Assembly: GCF_016097555.1 (NCBI RefSeq)
Contig: NC_054713.1
Span: 13,317,806 to 13,381,805 of the forward strand
Source of the DNA: Gigantopelta aegis
Taxonomy: Eukaryota; Mollusca; Gastropoda; Neomphalida; Peltospiridae
Reading direction: 5' to 3'
Length of the DNA: 64,000 nt
The notes below the pieces were generated by a model. That model ran no database searches, had not been told where the DNA came from, and was given only the letters and a program-made list of their open reading frames with translations. This document shows, one piece after another, positions 12,001 through 21,489 of this stretch. How positions within the stretch are numbered: position 1 is the first letter of the stretch; the number at the start of each line of letters is the position of its first letter. A program made the translations under genes and the position numbers.

Positions 12001-15000
12001 TGGCTAAAAAAAAGCTGTGGTATGTACTATCCTGTTTGTGGGATGGTGCATATAAAAGATCCCTTGCTGTTAATCGAAAAGAGTAGCCCATGAAGTGGCG
12101 ACAGCAGGTTTCCTCTCTCAATATATGTGTGGTCCTTAACCATGTCCGACGCCATATAACTGTAAATAAAATGTGTTGAGTGCATTGTTAAATAAAACAT
12201 TTCCTTTCCTTTCCAGTACAAGTTCCAACACAGAGTTAGTATACAGCTGAATGCTCAACTGACAGCAAGCATGCAGCATGAACCTATCGTGTAGTCCCGT
12301 ACCGAAAGCGAAATACTGCGGTTTCACCATTCATTGCGTTAACACCATCTACAGTTGTGTGATGTTCAAACACAAAAAGCACTTGTTGTGGTTCGAGAGA
12401 CAACGACTGGGATGTGGAGGTGGACAGTGAATGAAGTTGAAAGAAATAAAACATTCCTTCCTTCTTTGTCTCTGTGATACACATAGGATATATAGCTAGG
12501 TTTAAGATCAATTACTGTTTTTGTGGGAAATCCAACTTACATAAGGTTCTGTTTTGAGGGGTTTCACTGAATATAATTTAAAGGTGGGTGGAGATTTTTT
12601 TATTATCCACAAACCGTTTTGGCCTAAGCTTCATGATGGAAATCCCCGTCACCTCATCGCCGTTTAGTATGGTGTGAATAATGGGGGCCGATCCTCGCCA
12701 CCGTGGTAAGAGACTGGGATGAACGTTGAGAATACCACTGAAATTATTAATACAAATAATAACAAATAAAAGATAAATTTTTGATAGGGAAGCAACCTAT
12801 TTTATGTCAATAATTTCAGTTTGGTTTGAAGTAAGAAGAAAAGTATAAGAGTTTTGGAAATAACAAAAGAATACAATTTGTGTGTGCAATTTAGAAAGCA
12901 ATCAGCTCAGAAATAAATAACTTGTAGTAAATTACATAGTATGAAAAAAGGTGTTCACCTGTTGGAAGGACTATAGTTATAAATTTAATCCCTTCTTCAG
13001 AAAGGCCATGTGGCCAAAACTTTAATTAGAGTGTTTATTTGTGTATGTCGAAATAATACTATATTTTAAAAATCAAATTCTAAAGCAGTTCACATAGCTA
13101 CTTTACAGGGACAGACCCTACTTTCAACCCGTGAAGACTAACACTAAGTTTAGTTAAAGGGACAGACCCTAGTTTCAACCCGTGAAAACTAACACTAAGT
13201 TTAGTTAAAGGGACAGACCCTAGTTTCAACCCGTGAAAACTAACACTAAGTTTAGTTAAAGGGACAGACCCTAGTTTCAACCCGTGAAAACTAACACTAA
13301 GTTTAGTTAATCTACAAACATGTCACACATTTGGATAAAGTTGCAATTGGGTGAAACATAAGTATTTGACTTTGGAATGGTGAGATACCCTCTAAAAATA
13401 GACTAAAACTTGACTCCATAACTGTTTCTTCACAGATGCATGTGCGTTTTCAAAAAGATGAGAAATGCATTTTGTGATATTAAAAACACCAGGATGACCA
13501 AAAACACTTAAAATTTTTCGGAAATGGATAATCTAAACAATAAAATCTAAGTAATGTATGATTTCAGTTATCAAAAATGACTCTTAATAATAAAACATAT
13601 GCCTTAGTGTTTAAAAACTAGGGTATGTCCCTTTAAGAACAATATTAAAAATGTCCTACTTTAGAGCATGTACCAGTACAAGTAAATATCTACATGGTCT
13701 CTTGTCATGCTTTTTTCTCCCCTTATTCCCCCGAGTTATTTTGTGTACAGTGCAGGGCTCGACCTTAGCAGTAGCCCGTGGTGTTTTGGCTACCAATTTC
13801 TCACTCGGGCTACCAGATATTTAAATCTGGTAGTCCGCCGGGCTACTACATTTTTTTTTGCACCTCCAATTACTCTGCAATCAAGATGCTTAAACACCTA
13901 AAAAATCATCATAAAACGTTTAAATAAAAATAGTATCTTTTTTTTAAAGTTTATTAAAATTATGGGCTACCAATTTTACTGAGGGCTACCAGATTTCATA
14001 ACCTGGAAGCCGGTGGGCTACCACTGAAAAAAATTGAAGTCAAGGTCTGCCTGAGTGTTATACAACAGTTGAACTTGATACTAAACAAACCTTACTGTGG
14101 AAAAGAGCTGATCAGTTGGCCAGGAATGAGATGACCAAATGACGCTAGGACACCAATGTCATAGTCGTTAGCTAGAGAACGAACCGGCCACGTGAATACA
14201 GGGAGACCTGCGGTGTCCGCATAGTTTCTAACGGCTGTCTGAAAAGATAGAGACGGAAAGGAATAATTAATGACAGCCAAACACTGGCTTTGAATTAAGC
14301 AACGTTCACATCACATCAACTAATGGAGGTCCATTTCCAAGGAGTGGATCATTCATCTCAATATCATCATCCATGTCTATGATATCCATACAAAAAGAGT
14401 CTTTATCTGTGATTATTATCCATATGGTTCGACATAACCGAGTTAATAATAATCATACGAAACACACGTGTAATAACAAGTGTTATTATCCACATGGTTC
14501 GACATAACCGAGTTAATAATAATCATACGAAACACACGTGTAATAACAAGTGTTATTATCCAGATGGTTCAACATAACCGAGTTAATAATAATCATACGA
14601 AGCACACGTGTAATAACAAGTGTTATTATCCACATGGTTCAACATAACCGAGTTAATAATAATCATACGAAGCACACGTGTAATAACAAGTGTTATTATC
14701 CCCATGGTTCAACATAACCGAGTTAATAATAATCATACAAAACACACGTGTAATAACAAGTGTGATGATGTAATTTTGGGAAGCGACGTCATAACATGAT
14801 GTTGCTTCCCCAGGCCTAGCTCAGACTGTGCATTTGAAATATGACGTCATATCGTCGTCTCCTAGTTTTGAGTTGGGTCTTGTTATTCATAAAGAAAACA
14901 ACAATAATAATATGGATAATAAAGAAATTATTACACCTGCGTGAGTCATACTGATTTTACGAAACTCATGTCAGGATTCATGTATTACCCTCGCTCTCGC

Positions 15001-18000
15001 TCGGGCAATACAAAAATCCAGTACGACACACAAGCTTGTTTAATAATCTCTATTAAATATTTGTTGCATTTTTAATTAATTTAAAAAAAGAAAAAAGAAT
15101 GAGCATTCTGAGTACTGCTAGTGCTAAAGCAGTACATGTTACCGACTGGGCCCCCAACATATTTTCTTATCTCCAAAGTTCAAGGGCCATAACTCACTGG
15201 AAAATATAATATCTGAAAAACTATATGCAGGACAGGACAGATATGAAACCCGTAGTGGACAGCAACATTTTCATTTTTAACCAGACTATTTATTAAATAT
15301 ATGTGGCCGAGTGCATAAAGCACCCTCACACAAAAACTACACAAGTTCGATTTCGATTATATTCTTTAATCCAGGATGATAACATATAGACAATGTATAT
15401 GAAAAGGAGAGTTGGCCCCAAACGTCTTTCTCTCTCGGTCTCTCTCTCTCTTTCTCTCGGTCTCTTTCTCTCTCTCTCCCTGTCTGTTTCTACTTTTGTG
15501 TTTCCCACTCACATACACGTTTGTGCTCTCTCTCTCTCTCTCAACCATCTTTCACCCCAGTCACACTGATAACATCACACACACACACCTGACCAATACT
15601 GGCAGACAATTACTGTCCCGGGCTCCTTAAGATAACCCCAGTGAGTGTTTACCATATATTAATGTCCCAAGTGTCTTGGAGGAACTTCCCCAAGTACCTT
15701 AAGTCTAAATAAAGAGAAATAAACCTCAAGACACCTTAGTGGTGTTTATGCATGTTTAGTATAATAAAAAATTATGCTGGGCGCTTTAGATGAAACCCTC
15801 ACATATAACAGAATTACCTTTCCTGGATTGGACACAACATCCAGAGCTTCAACAATGGAATCTGTTGAACTCAATCTGAAAAACAAACAACCACAAGAAA
15901 TAAAACACAATATTGTACAGTGAAACCTCTCAAAACCAGACCCTCAGTAAACTGGAATTCCCTCAAAACCAGACATTTTTCTCGGATCTTTGAAAAAAAA
16001 AGAAAAAAAGTAAAGAACTTAACCTGTCTAAACCGGATACCTATTAAAACCAGACATTTTACTTGGTCCCAAGGGTGTCCGGTTTAGAGGGGTTTTACTG
16101 TACAAGTGATAAATTATTCTTGTACAGCAAATCATACGGACTCAACACAATTTAAAACATGTGATTTAAAACTGCAATCTGAACAAAACTTATTATTGAA
16201 CCATTTAAAATGGATCACCCATATATTTAGTCAAAGAGTAGTTTTGTTTGTGTCTTGCATTAGTGGTAAAATGGGATGTAGCACACTGGTGTGATGGGTC
16301 ACAAGATTGATTGCTCTGGATGGTCCTGGGTTCCTCCCCTCACCCCATCCCTCATCCCAACAAGTGTCCAAGACTGGTACATCAAAGAAAGAAGTGTTTT
16401 ATTTAACGACGCACTCAACACATTTTATTTACAGTTATATGGCGTCAGACATATGGTTAAGGACCACACATATTTATTTTTAGAGGAAACCCGCTGTCGC
16501 CACATAGGCTACTCTTTTTACGACAGGCAGCAAGGGATCTTTTATTTGCGCTTCCCACAGGCAGGATAGCACAAACCATGGCCTTTGTTGAACCAGTTAT
16601 GGATCACTGGTCGGTGCAAGTGGTTTACACCTACCCACTGAGCCTTGCGGAGCACTCACTCAGGGTTTGGAGTCGGTATCTGGATTAAAAATTCCATGCC
16701 TCGACTGGGATCCGAACCCAGTACCTACCAGCCTGTAGACCGATGGCCTAACCACGACCGGTCGGTACATCAAAGGCTGTACTGTCTTATCTATGGTAAC
16801 ATGGGGCAGGATGTAGCCCAGTGGTAAAGCATTCGCTTGATGCATGATCGGTCTAGGATCGATCCCCATCGGTGGACCTATTGGGCTATTTCCTGTACGT
16901 TCCAGCCAGTGCTCCACAACTGGTGTAACAATGGCTGTGGTATGTACTATCATCATGTGGGATGGTGCATATAAAAGATCCCTTGCTGTCAATCGAAAAG
17001 AGTAGCCCATGAAGTGGCGACAGCGAGTTTCCTCTCTCAATATCTGTGTGGTCCTTAACCATATGTCTGACGCCATATAACCGTCAATAAAATGTGATGA
17101 GTGCGTCGTTAAATAAAACATTTCCTTCCTTCCTTCTATGGTAACATTTCTTGCTGCTTTTCTAGGAGCAGCCTACGTGGCTGCAATGAGTTTAATCACA
17201 TTCTCTCTATCGACCAAATGGTGAAATAAACATACATGTATATTAGACACTAAGTAGCTGTAGTTTAAAATGTGCTGAGGTGTCATTAAATGAACATTCC
17301 TTTCCTTTATTTTGCATAAGGAAATGATGCTGTATGGTTGTGGCAAGACTATAGGTTTAACAGCTTCTACTGACTTGAGTTTGCAGCCATTACATAAGAC
17401 ATTTTTGACTAACACTAGTAACAGCTTATCAGATGACTAAAATTACATATTAAATACATTTCCTTTTGGAATACCAGTGTGTATATACTTAATACGTTTG
17501 CACAGTGACATTGTTCATTTTACTTCCTAATAACACACTTTCCATATGTACAAAATTACTGAAAAGTTAAAACCACTTTGAGCTATTACAAACACTAGGA
17601 CGACAACAAACACCTTGTTTATACAAATTCTGATGTATTCTAAAAAGGTAAATATCTTTAATATTTAATGTAAGTCATAAAAAAGGGCTCTGTTAGTCTT
17701 AAACATGTTACAAATATGGCAGCAAACCTAGTTTCAGTCCGTTAAAATGAAAACGAAGTTTAATTAATCTACAAAACTTGTAACACACATTTGGGTACAG
17801 TTATAACTGAGAGAAGATATTTGATTTTTAAACAGGGCAACACCGTCTAAAGATAACTACAGCTGGTCTCTATAGCCATTAACCGGCCTCGGTGGCATCG
17901 TGGCAGGCCATCGGTCTACAGGCTGGTAGGTACTGGGTTCGGATCCCAGTCGAGGAATGGGATTTTTAATCCAGATACCGACTCCAAACCCTGAGCGAGT

Positions 18001-19236
18001 GCTCCGCAAGGCTCAATGGGTAGGTGTAAACCACTTGCACCGACCAGTGATCCATAACTGGTTCAACAAAGGCCATGGTTTGTGCTATCCTGCATGTGGG
18101 AAGCGCAAATAAAAGATCCCTTGCTGCCAATCGGAAGAGTAGCCCATGTAATGGCGACAGCGGGTTTCCTCTCAAAATCTGTGTGGTCCTTAACCATATG
18201 TCTGACGCCATATAACCGTAAATAAAATGTGTTGAGTGCGTTGTTAAATAAAACATTTCTTTCTATAGCCATTACTTCTCATTTTGAGGTTTTGCAAAAT
18301 CATGGATGGTCAGAACCACTTTGGGTGTACGAAAATTAATATTCTAAATAATAAAATGTAAGTACTTCTAATTTAAATTATCAATAAACGGCTTTAATAG
18401 TGAAAAATATGTTGTAGTGTTTAAAAACTAGGGTCTGTCACTTTTAAGACAATTACTTGTTTTCATTTAAGATCCTCAGAATTTCCACTGCAAAGTCATC
18501 TGTTCCGAAAAAGAGAATCTTCCATTGTTTCTCTTGTCCGGAAATAGTTTTTGTCGAGTATGTTCTGGCACATGTTAATGAACAAAAGCATCCACGTTTT
18601 TGTGAGCACAACAAATGATTCTTAGTTCTGTTGTGATGTTGGTGATGCGGTTTCCATGGTAACTGTGACTTACACCCTTTGTTGTGAGTATTTTGACAAA
18701 ACTGAAATTCCAAACACTGTTTGATCCATCTAGAATTATTACACTTCCATCTAGAATCCAAAGCTGATTCAGTTTTATTGTAGAAAATATTTCTTAAGTG
18801 TTCATTCTGTGATCTTTGCATTACAAAACGTTCTGAAATTCCATCAAATTGATGATTGTTTTTATTATCATTCACATTTTGACAATTCTTTTTGCCACCA
18901 TCTGTAGTACACATATTAATATTTCTATCAGTAATATGACATACATGTAATTCTGTTGTTCCAAAAATAGAACAATCTCCTTTCAAGCCTAATGGTTTCT
19001 TTTCTGCTATAACTGTTTCCTTGGAAACAGTGTCAAACTGCCGATTTCGGCTTCCAACATTTTTATCACATGAAGAATTGTTTTTCAAACTGATACAAGA
19101 TAAGGAATTGTATCTTATATGCAGAAAATAATCACAGGTGTTTTGTAAACCCAGTTTGTGTTTTCCAATCAGCTTTAACAATAATGGGTTCGAAGTTGAA
19201 GAAAAATATGATGTGGGTCTAAATATTAACATGATT
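5890..19236 (-). CDS. MTFMT: mitochondrial methionyl-tRNA formyltransferase, complete gene, 10 coding exons
   Basis: The enzyme transfers a formyl group from 10-formyl-THF to Met-tRNA so mitochondria can start translation. Coding exons in transcript order: 19232-18457, 15875-15818, 14238-14096, 12737-12615, 11846-11744, 10813-10738, 8902-8811, 7821-7749, 7519-7434, 6000-5890. All borders are AG/GT and every phase joins. The product is about 546 residues. Seen motifs: [15 protein letters not shown] (substrate domain start, about residue 236), [29 protein letters not shown] (catalytic Asn and His), RFDVG (catalytic Asp), then the C-terminal tRNA-binding part [10 protein letters not shown] and FYNGYL. 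Human MTFMT has 389 residues; the excess is nearly all before the catalytic domain. Met at 19232 is chosen because an in-frame upstream Met (19295) would read through a pyrimidine tract plus AG (TTTTTCAG at 19244-19237) that looks like a splice acceptor, implying a noncoding first exon further up. Confidence 0.95.
6275..6577 (-). mobile_element. SINE, head III / tail II
   Basis: On the - strand: a tRNA-like head TTTAGCTCAGTTGGTTGAGT, a core, then tail II 'AATCATCGGC'-type with GACACCACTAGAGCAC (reverse). Lies in MTFMT intron 9. A GA repeat follows at 6578-6597. Confidence 0.85.
6727..7037 (-). mobile_element. SINE, head III / tail II
   Basis: Second copy of the same arrangement 150 bp further on, with a complete 'TTTGTTTTGTTTAACGA' tail II and the head 'GAGCTAAATC' end. 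MTFMT intron 9. Confidence 0.85.
7135..7412 (+). repeat. interspersed repeat 'GGCGAA' family, two tandem units
   Basis: Two units of about 120 bp, each with 'GCCAATTGCAAATTTTGAAA' and 'AATAATTGACATT', matching 420-615. Ends 20 bp short of MTFMT exon 9. Confidence 0.65.
7434..7519 (-). CDS. MTFMT: MTFMT coding exon 9
   Basis: Reads (D)[19 protein letters not shown] then RQLLLIKCK before donor GTAAAAG. Matches human [20 protein letters not shown]. The acceptor is TCCTGCTCTAG, and the pyrimidines upstream come from a SINE tail. Confidence 0.93.
7520..7650 (-). mobile_element. 5'-truncated SINE, tail I, abutting MTFMT exon 9
   Basis: The - strand reads 'GTCGTTAAATAAAACATTCC' then TTTCTTCC and, after a few bases, the acceptor AG of exon 9. 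Only the tail and part of the core are left. Confidence 0.8.
7749..7821 (-). CDS. MTFMT: MTFMT coding exon 8
   Basis: Reads [19 protein letters not shown] then PVLVQ, phase 1 end, donor GTAAGC. Matches human [20 protein letters not shown]. Confidence 0.95.
8000..8390. mobile_element. palindromic TTAA MITE (MITE-1), complete
   Basis: Begins TTAAAGGGACATTCCTGAGT and ends with its reverse complement; TTAA at both ends. The whole element folds back, with the centre at TTCGTACGTACGAA near 8190. Lies in MTFMT intron 7. Confidence 0.9.
8811..8902 (-). CDS. MTFMT: MTFMT coding exon 7
   Basis: Reads (A)[17 protein letters not shown] then [13 protein letters not shown], donor GTAAGT. Matches human [31 protein letters not shown]. 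Confidence 0.95.
9275..9408 (-). mobile_element. SINE tail II fragment, decayed
   Basis: Reverse of 'GTGCTCTAGTGGTGT'-type tail II and part of the core, with several indels. MTFMT intron 6. Confidence 0.6.
9413..9785 (-). mobile_element. SINE head IV, split by a younger SINE
   Basis: 'AAGCACGCTGTTCTGGACAC' to 'CCTACCCATTG' (9413-9542) and 'CCTACCCATTGAGCCC' to 'CCAGCCTATAG' (9724-9785) are the two halves of one element, as in 27239-27581 and 53253-53489. The halves are separated by the insert at 9543-9723. Confidence 0.85.
9543..9723 (+). mobile_element. 5'-truncated SINE, tail I, with 11-bp target duplication
   Basis: Core and tail I only. CCTACCCATTG is found at 9532-9542 and again at 9724-9734, an exact 11 bp target duplication that proves a separate insertion into the older head IV SINE. 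Confidence 0.92.
9790..10070 (-). mobile_element. SINE head III fragments
   Basis: Two degraded - strand pieces, each with the reverse of a TAGCTCAGTTGGT head (ACCAACTGAGCTGAAT near 9870 and CAACTGACTGAGCTAGAT near 10045). Confidence 0.65.
10122..10330 (-). mobile_element. SINE core with tail II
   Basis: Reverse of tail II ('GTTTGTTTTGTTTAACACCA') and of the core ('TTTTATATGCACCATTCCAC'). The head is missing. Confidence 0.8.
10456..10687 (+). mobile_element. 5'-truncated SINE, tail I, 12-bp target duplication
   Basis: Starts inside the core ('TTTCTCACTCCAGCCAGTG') and ends TTAAATAAAACATTTCTTT. CTAGAGGGAAAA flanks it at 10444-10455 and 10688-10699. It lies in MTFMT intron 6, only 50 bp past the exon 6 donor. 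Confidence 0.93.
10738..10813 (-). CDS. MTFMT: MTFMT coding exon 6
   Basis: Reads [20 protein letters not shown] then DGVTL, donor GTAAGTT. Matches human [24 protein letters not shown]. Confidence 0.94.
11744..11846 (-). CDS. MTFMT: MTFMT coding exon 5
   Basis: Reads (R)[17 protein letters not shown] then [11 protein letters not shown], donor GTAGGT. The FDVG Asp matches the catalytic Asp of formyltransferases (Asp144 in E. coli Fmt). Confidence 0.95.
11880..12213 (+). mobile_element. SINE, diverged head II / tail I
   Basis: Head 'GTGTAGTGGTTAAGCCATCA' and 'GGTCGTGTCCCAACTGAGG', then the shared core and tail I ending TTAAATAAAACATTTCC. MTFMT intron 4, starting 34 bp above exon 5. Confidence 0.85.
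12615..12737 (-). CDS. MTFMT: MTFMT coding exon 4 (catalytic motif)
   Basis: Reads (H)[19 protein letters not shown] then [12 protein letters not shown] and ISIMKLRPK. It carries the formyltransferase signature with catalytic Asn and His (NVHPS) and the PRWRGSAP substrate loop. Confidence 0.97.
13104..13310 (+). repeat. 51-bp tandem repeat, 4 units, at MITE-2 end
   Basis: Four units at a 51 bp period (GGG of 'GGGACAGACCC' at 13108, 13159, 13210, 13261). Each unit is the terminal segment of MITE-2, so one end of the element has been amplified. Confidence 0.92.
13154..13636. mobile_element. MITE-2 (TTAA ends, palindromic termini)
   Basis: Begins TTAAAGGGACAGACCCTAGT and ends 'AAACTAGGGTATGTCCC' plus TTTAA, an inverted terminal repeat. 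Related copies: 17725-18447 (split by a SINE) and 58656-58832 (partial). In MTFMT intron 3. Confidence 0.85.
13752..14050 (+). repeat. repeat W ('GGGCTACCA' family)
   Basis: 'GGGCTCGACCTTAGCAGTAG' to 'GTGGGCTACCACTG', with internal 'CTCTGCAATCAAGATGCTTA'. An inverted copy lies at 35127-35742, itself split by a SINE. Class unknown. Confidence 0.7.
14096..14238 (-). CDS. MTFMT: MTFMT coding exon 3
   Basis: Reads [20 protein letters not shown] then [19 protein letters not shown], ends phase 2 (His completed by exon 4), donor GTAAGG. Matches human IQKYAVEKQLPVHEWP and YDVGVVASFGRLL. Confidence 0.96.
14411..14762 (+). repeat. 70-bp tandem repeat, 5 units, CACGTG in each
   Basis: Period exactly 70 bp ('CATGGTTC'-type landmark at 14423, 14493, 14563, 14633, 14703). 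Each unit holds AACACACGTGTAATAACA (an E-box palindrome ACACGTGT) and 'AACCGAGTTAATAATAATCA'. In MTFMT intron 2. Confidence 0.93.
15420..15545 (+). repeat. CT-rich microsatellite
   Basis: Two blocks of (CT)n with TTTCTC interruptions at 15428-15480 and 15527-15542. Open frames here are simple-repeat artefacts. Confidence 0.9.
15818..15875 (-). CDS. MTFMT: MTFMT coding exon 2
   Basis: 58 bp exon between TTTTTCAG and GTAATTC, reading (K)[19 protein letters not shown]. Weakly conserved but in the place of human LEVVTMPSPLPKG; phases 2 in and 0 out fit exons 1 and 3. Confidence 0.88.
15916..16102. mobile_element. MITE-3, TA-flanked, Tc1/mariner-like
   Basis: Ends are inverted repeats: TACAGTGAAACCTCTCAAAA and GGTTTAGAGGGGTTTTACTG plus TA. 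A second copy is at 55675-55854. The TA duplication and short TIR point to a non-autonomous Tc1/mariner or pogo relative. Confidence 0.85.
16388..16763 (-). mobile_element. full-length SINE, head II / tail I, 12-bp target duplication
   Basis: GGTACATCAAAG flanks it at 16376-16387 and 16764-16775. Head II, core and tail I are all present. The target is itself an older SINE core ('ACTGGTACATCAAAGGCTG'). Confidence 0.93.
16803..17135 (+). mobile_element. full-length SINE, head I / tail I, 12-bp target duplication
   Basis: CTATGGTAACAT flanks it at 16791-16802 and 17136-17147. Head I reads TGTAGCCCAGTGGTAAAGC with B-box-like AGGATCGATCCCC. It landed 28 bp beyond the previous SINE in the same older core. 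Confidence 0.93.
17410..17724. mobile_element. diverged MITE-1 copy joined to MITE-2
   Basis: 'ATTACATATTAAATACATTT' and 'ATATGGCAGCAAAC' recall MITE-1, then the sequence passes directly into MITE-2 ('CTAGTTTCAGTCCGTT'). Old and eroded. Confidence 0.55.
17725..18447. mobile_element. MITE-2 copy interrupted by a SINE
   Basis: Left part to 17881, right part from 18263 to AAACTAGGGTCTGTCACTTT at about 18447. The interruption is the SINE at 17882-18262. Lies just below MTFMT exon 1. Confidence 0.75.
17882..18262 (+). mobile_element. full-length SINE, head II / tail I, 12-bp target duplication
   Basis: CTATAGCCATTA at 17870-17881 and 18263-18274. Starts ACCGGCCTCGGTGGCATCGT, ends TTAAATAAAACATTTCTT. 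It shares the GTGGCAGGCC variant of the A-box region with the copy at 50949-51337. Confidence 0.95.
18457..19232 (-). CDS. MTFMT: MTFMT coding exon 1 with long N-terminal extension
   Basis: 776 bp open from Met at 19232-19230 to AA|GTAATT. Begins [19 protein letters not shown], a plausible mitochondrial presequence, continues with about 200 residues rich in Asn, Cys, His and Lys, then [20 protein letters not shown] opens the catalytic domain. ARTYST itself resembles a presequence cleavage region. The extension has no recognised domain. An in-frame Met 63 bp further up (19295) would encode FFFFR through an acceptor-like tract and is judged intronic. Confidence 0.88.
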
Positions 19237-19299
19237 CTGAAAAAGAAAAATATTACATTATTATTTCTTATCGATTCTATGAAGCGTGATTTCACACGT

Positions 19300-19670
19300 A
19301 TAAAACATTGAGGGTTATATTGGGGTTCAAAAACATAAACTGATTTTCACTTTCATTACTGATATATGGTACTTTTAATTTTAGAATGTAATTGTTCACC
19401 ACGTAACCAATTGTGGGTTCTCGTCATTTTAAAGTTGCGTAACCTACAAGCAAACAGAACAACGGTTCTCGTAAAATATTGTGCCCTGCACTATTGTTCT
19501 AGGTGTAGCTTATTTTTGTGCATTCAGATCAGGGATTCGAACCTACTACCGACAGAACTTATATATTGTAAACAAGTACAACATTTTAGCCCATGAGGTC
19601 AAATATCTTACTTATAAACCTGATACTAGTGACTTTAATGTAATCTGGAAAAACAGGGCGAGGATTGTCA
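19300..19670. other. MTFMT upstream region, no exon assigned
   Basis: No coding segment recognised. A noncoding first exon and promoter for MTFMT are expected here or further right, but no diagnostic site stands out. Confidence 0.35.
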
Positions 19671-19675
19671 GAAAC

Positions 19676-19985
19676 GGGGCGAGACGTAGCCCAGTGGTAA
19701 AGTGATCACTTGATGCACGGTCGGTTTGGGATCGATCCCCGTCAGTGGGCTCATTGGGCTATTTCTCGCTCCAGCCAGTGCACCACGACTGTTACATCAA
19801 ATGTCGTGGTATGTGCTATCCTGTCTATGGAATGTGCATATAAAAGATCCTTTGCTGCTAATTGAAAAGAGTAGCCCATGAAGTGGCAACAGCGGATTTC
19901 CTCCCTCAATATCTGTGTGGTCCTTAACCATTTAACCGTAAATAAAATGTGTTGAGTGTGTTGTTAAATAAACCATTTCCTTCCT
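19676..19985 (+). mobile_element. SINE, head I / tail I
   Basis: 'GGGGCGAGACGTAGCCCAG' with TGGTAAAG and TTGGGATCGATCCCC, then core and tail I ending TTAAATAAACCATTTCC. A small deletion removes part of 'ATATGTCTGACGCC'. Confidence 0.92.
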
Positions 19986-19989
19986 AAAT

Positions 19990-20720
19990 CAGAGATCCAA
20001 GATTACATATTTAGCACATGCATCAAGCTTAATTAGTTAATGCCAGCTTTTTAGTGCCGACGATTTACTGACTGAATCGTTCTGGTTAGGTCAGAAAAGA
20101 TCCTTTCATTTTGGGTCATTAGTTATGTAAATATTCTTTCCTATTTTGACCAATATTATTATTGTATAAAAAACACATAAAATAAGTTAATTTAGCAGTC
20201 ACCAATTTTATTATTATTTTTTTAATGAATTTAATGAATGGAGAATGCATTCGGAACTGCAGATTCAATAAAAATAATTAACTCATACCAAAGTTTTTCA
20301 CCTACACCTCCTCGTACATTCTCCACTGACTATTTATTATGCCATAATTTATGGAGCTATCATAGTATCAATACATTATTCAGTTTCACGTTTCCTCAAT
20401 CAATACACAAGGAAGCAGTTCGATTTTGGACATAAAACAAATTCTAAAACCTTTGTCATTGACTTCTTGAAAGAAAGAAATAATCGAGACAATAATATCA
20501 TTCTAGTAAATTAGCCATTATTATTATTTCTGTCGGTTAAAATCGAATCAACTTTCTATCACACAAACGCACATGTATGTAAACCTGATTACATTATTTC
20601 GATACTTTTAGAGTTATTTCCCTTTGACTGTTGTTTATGATTGAGTAACCTTCATTAAAGGGGCTTTATCGGTTGTTTCTCACACACACAAAAAAAGAAA
20701 GAAAACAAAAAGAAGAAAAT
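19990..20720. other. intergenic, nothing recognised
   Basis: AT-rich sequence between MTFMT and the Cdc42 A 3' region with no exon, SINE or TIR element that I can support. Confidence 0.4.
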
Positions 20721-20723
20721 ATA

Positions 20724-20840
20724 CTCGCTTGAGGTGCATGGGTCGTAAGATCGAACCTTCTCGGCAGACACAACCATGATTGGTATATCAAATGCTGTGG
20801 TATGTGTATCTGCCTGGGTAAAAGTCCATGAAAATGTCTG
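20724..20840 (+). mobile_element. SINE head III fragment
   Basis: 'CTCGCTTGAGGTGCATGGGT' and 'GATTGGTATATCAAATGCTG' match the head III/core join; strongly eroded. Confidence 0.55.
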
Positions 20841-20910
20841 TCTAGCCCTCTACAGAGTACTCTAGCTAGCTATATTAATCCATTAGGAGACATTCCTTCT
20901 CAGCAAGACC

Positions 20911-20913
<3 letters not shown>

Positions 20914-20970
<57 letters not shown>
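20914..20970. repeat. (TA)n microsatellite
   Basis: About 28 TA units without interruption. Confidence 0.98.
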
Positions 20971-20973
<3 letters not shown>

Positions 20974-21489
20974 CAATTTAAAAAACACCCCAAGCAATCA
21001 AAAACAACCAAACATTAATCTCCTTAATGTTAGGCCTATAAATAAGTTATCATGGGCATTCAAAGTTGTACTAGTATGCCGTTTTCATATTCCAGTTGAT
21101 GCTCCGATACTGAAATATCAAAGTCCATTGTATGTACTGTCCTGACTGGTCAAAGACATCTTGCTGCTAATCAGTATCAAGTCAGTGGCAGCATCAGGTT
21201 TTATTTCATTGTTGAGATTGAGTGACAAAATATTTCTCACTTCTAGAATATAAAAAGGCATGGTATGTACTGTCCTGCCAATGGGAAACTATAGATAGGT
21301 TACTCATAATGATGTAGCTGTATGTAGTCTTTCTTCACCATGACCAAAATCCAGGTGAGCTGAAGATCACTCTTCTGAACTGGCGCTGGTGAGCAATCAC
21401 ATCAAGTTTCATATAAAATGTTATTGCCAGGTGATCAATTTGCCAACCTCTTAAAACTTTGAGGCGAGTATGGAGGGGAAGTGACAAAG

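Noticed and set aside
15326-15630. Arg/Glu-rich and Leu/Ser-rich frames on both strands
   Set aside because: They translate a (CT)n microsatellite.
16660-17121. 153-codon frame on the - strand
   Set aside because: It runs through two adjacent SINEs; the same peptide appears at most SINE copies.
19233-19295. Upstream Met at 19295 as the MTFMT start
   Set aside because: The 21 added codons run through TTTTTCTTTTTCAG, a typical acceptor, giving the unlikely FFFFR; the next Met starts a presequence-like peptide.
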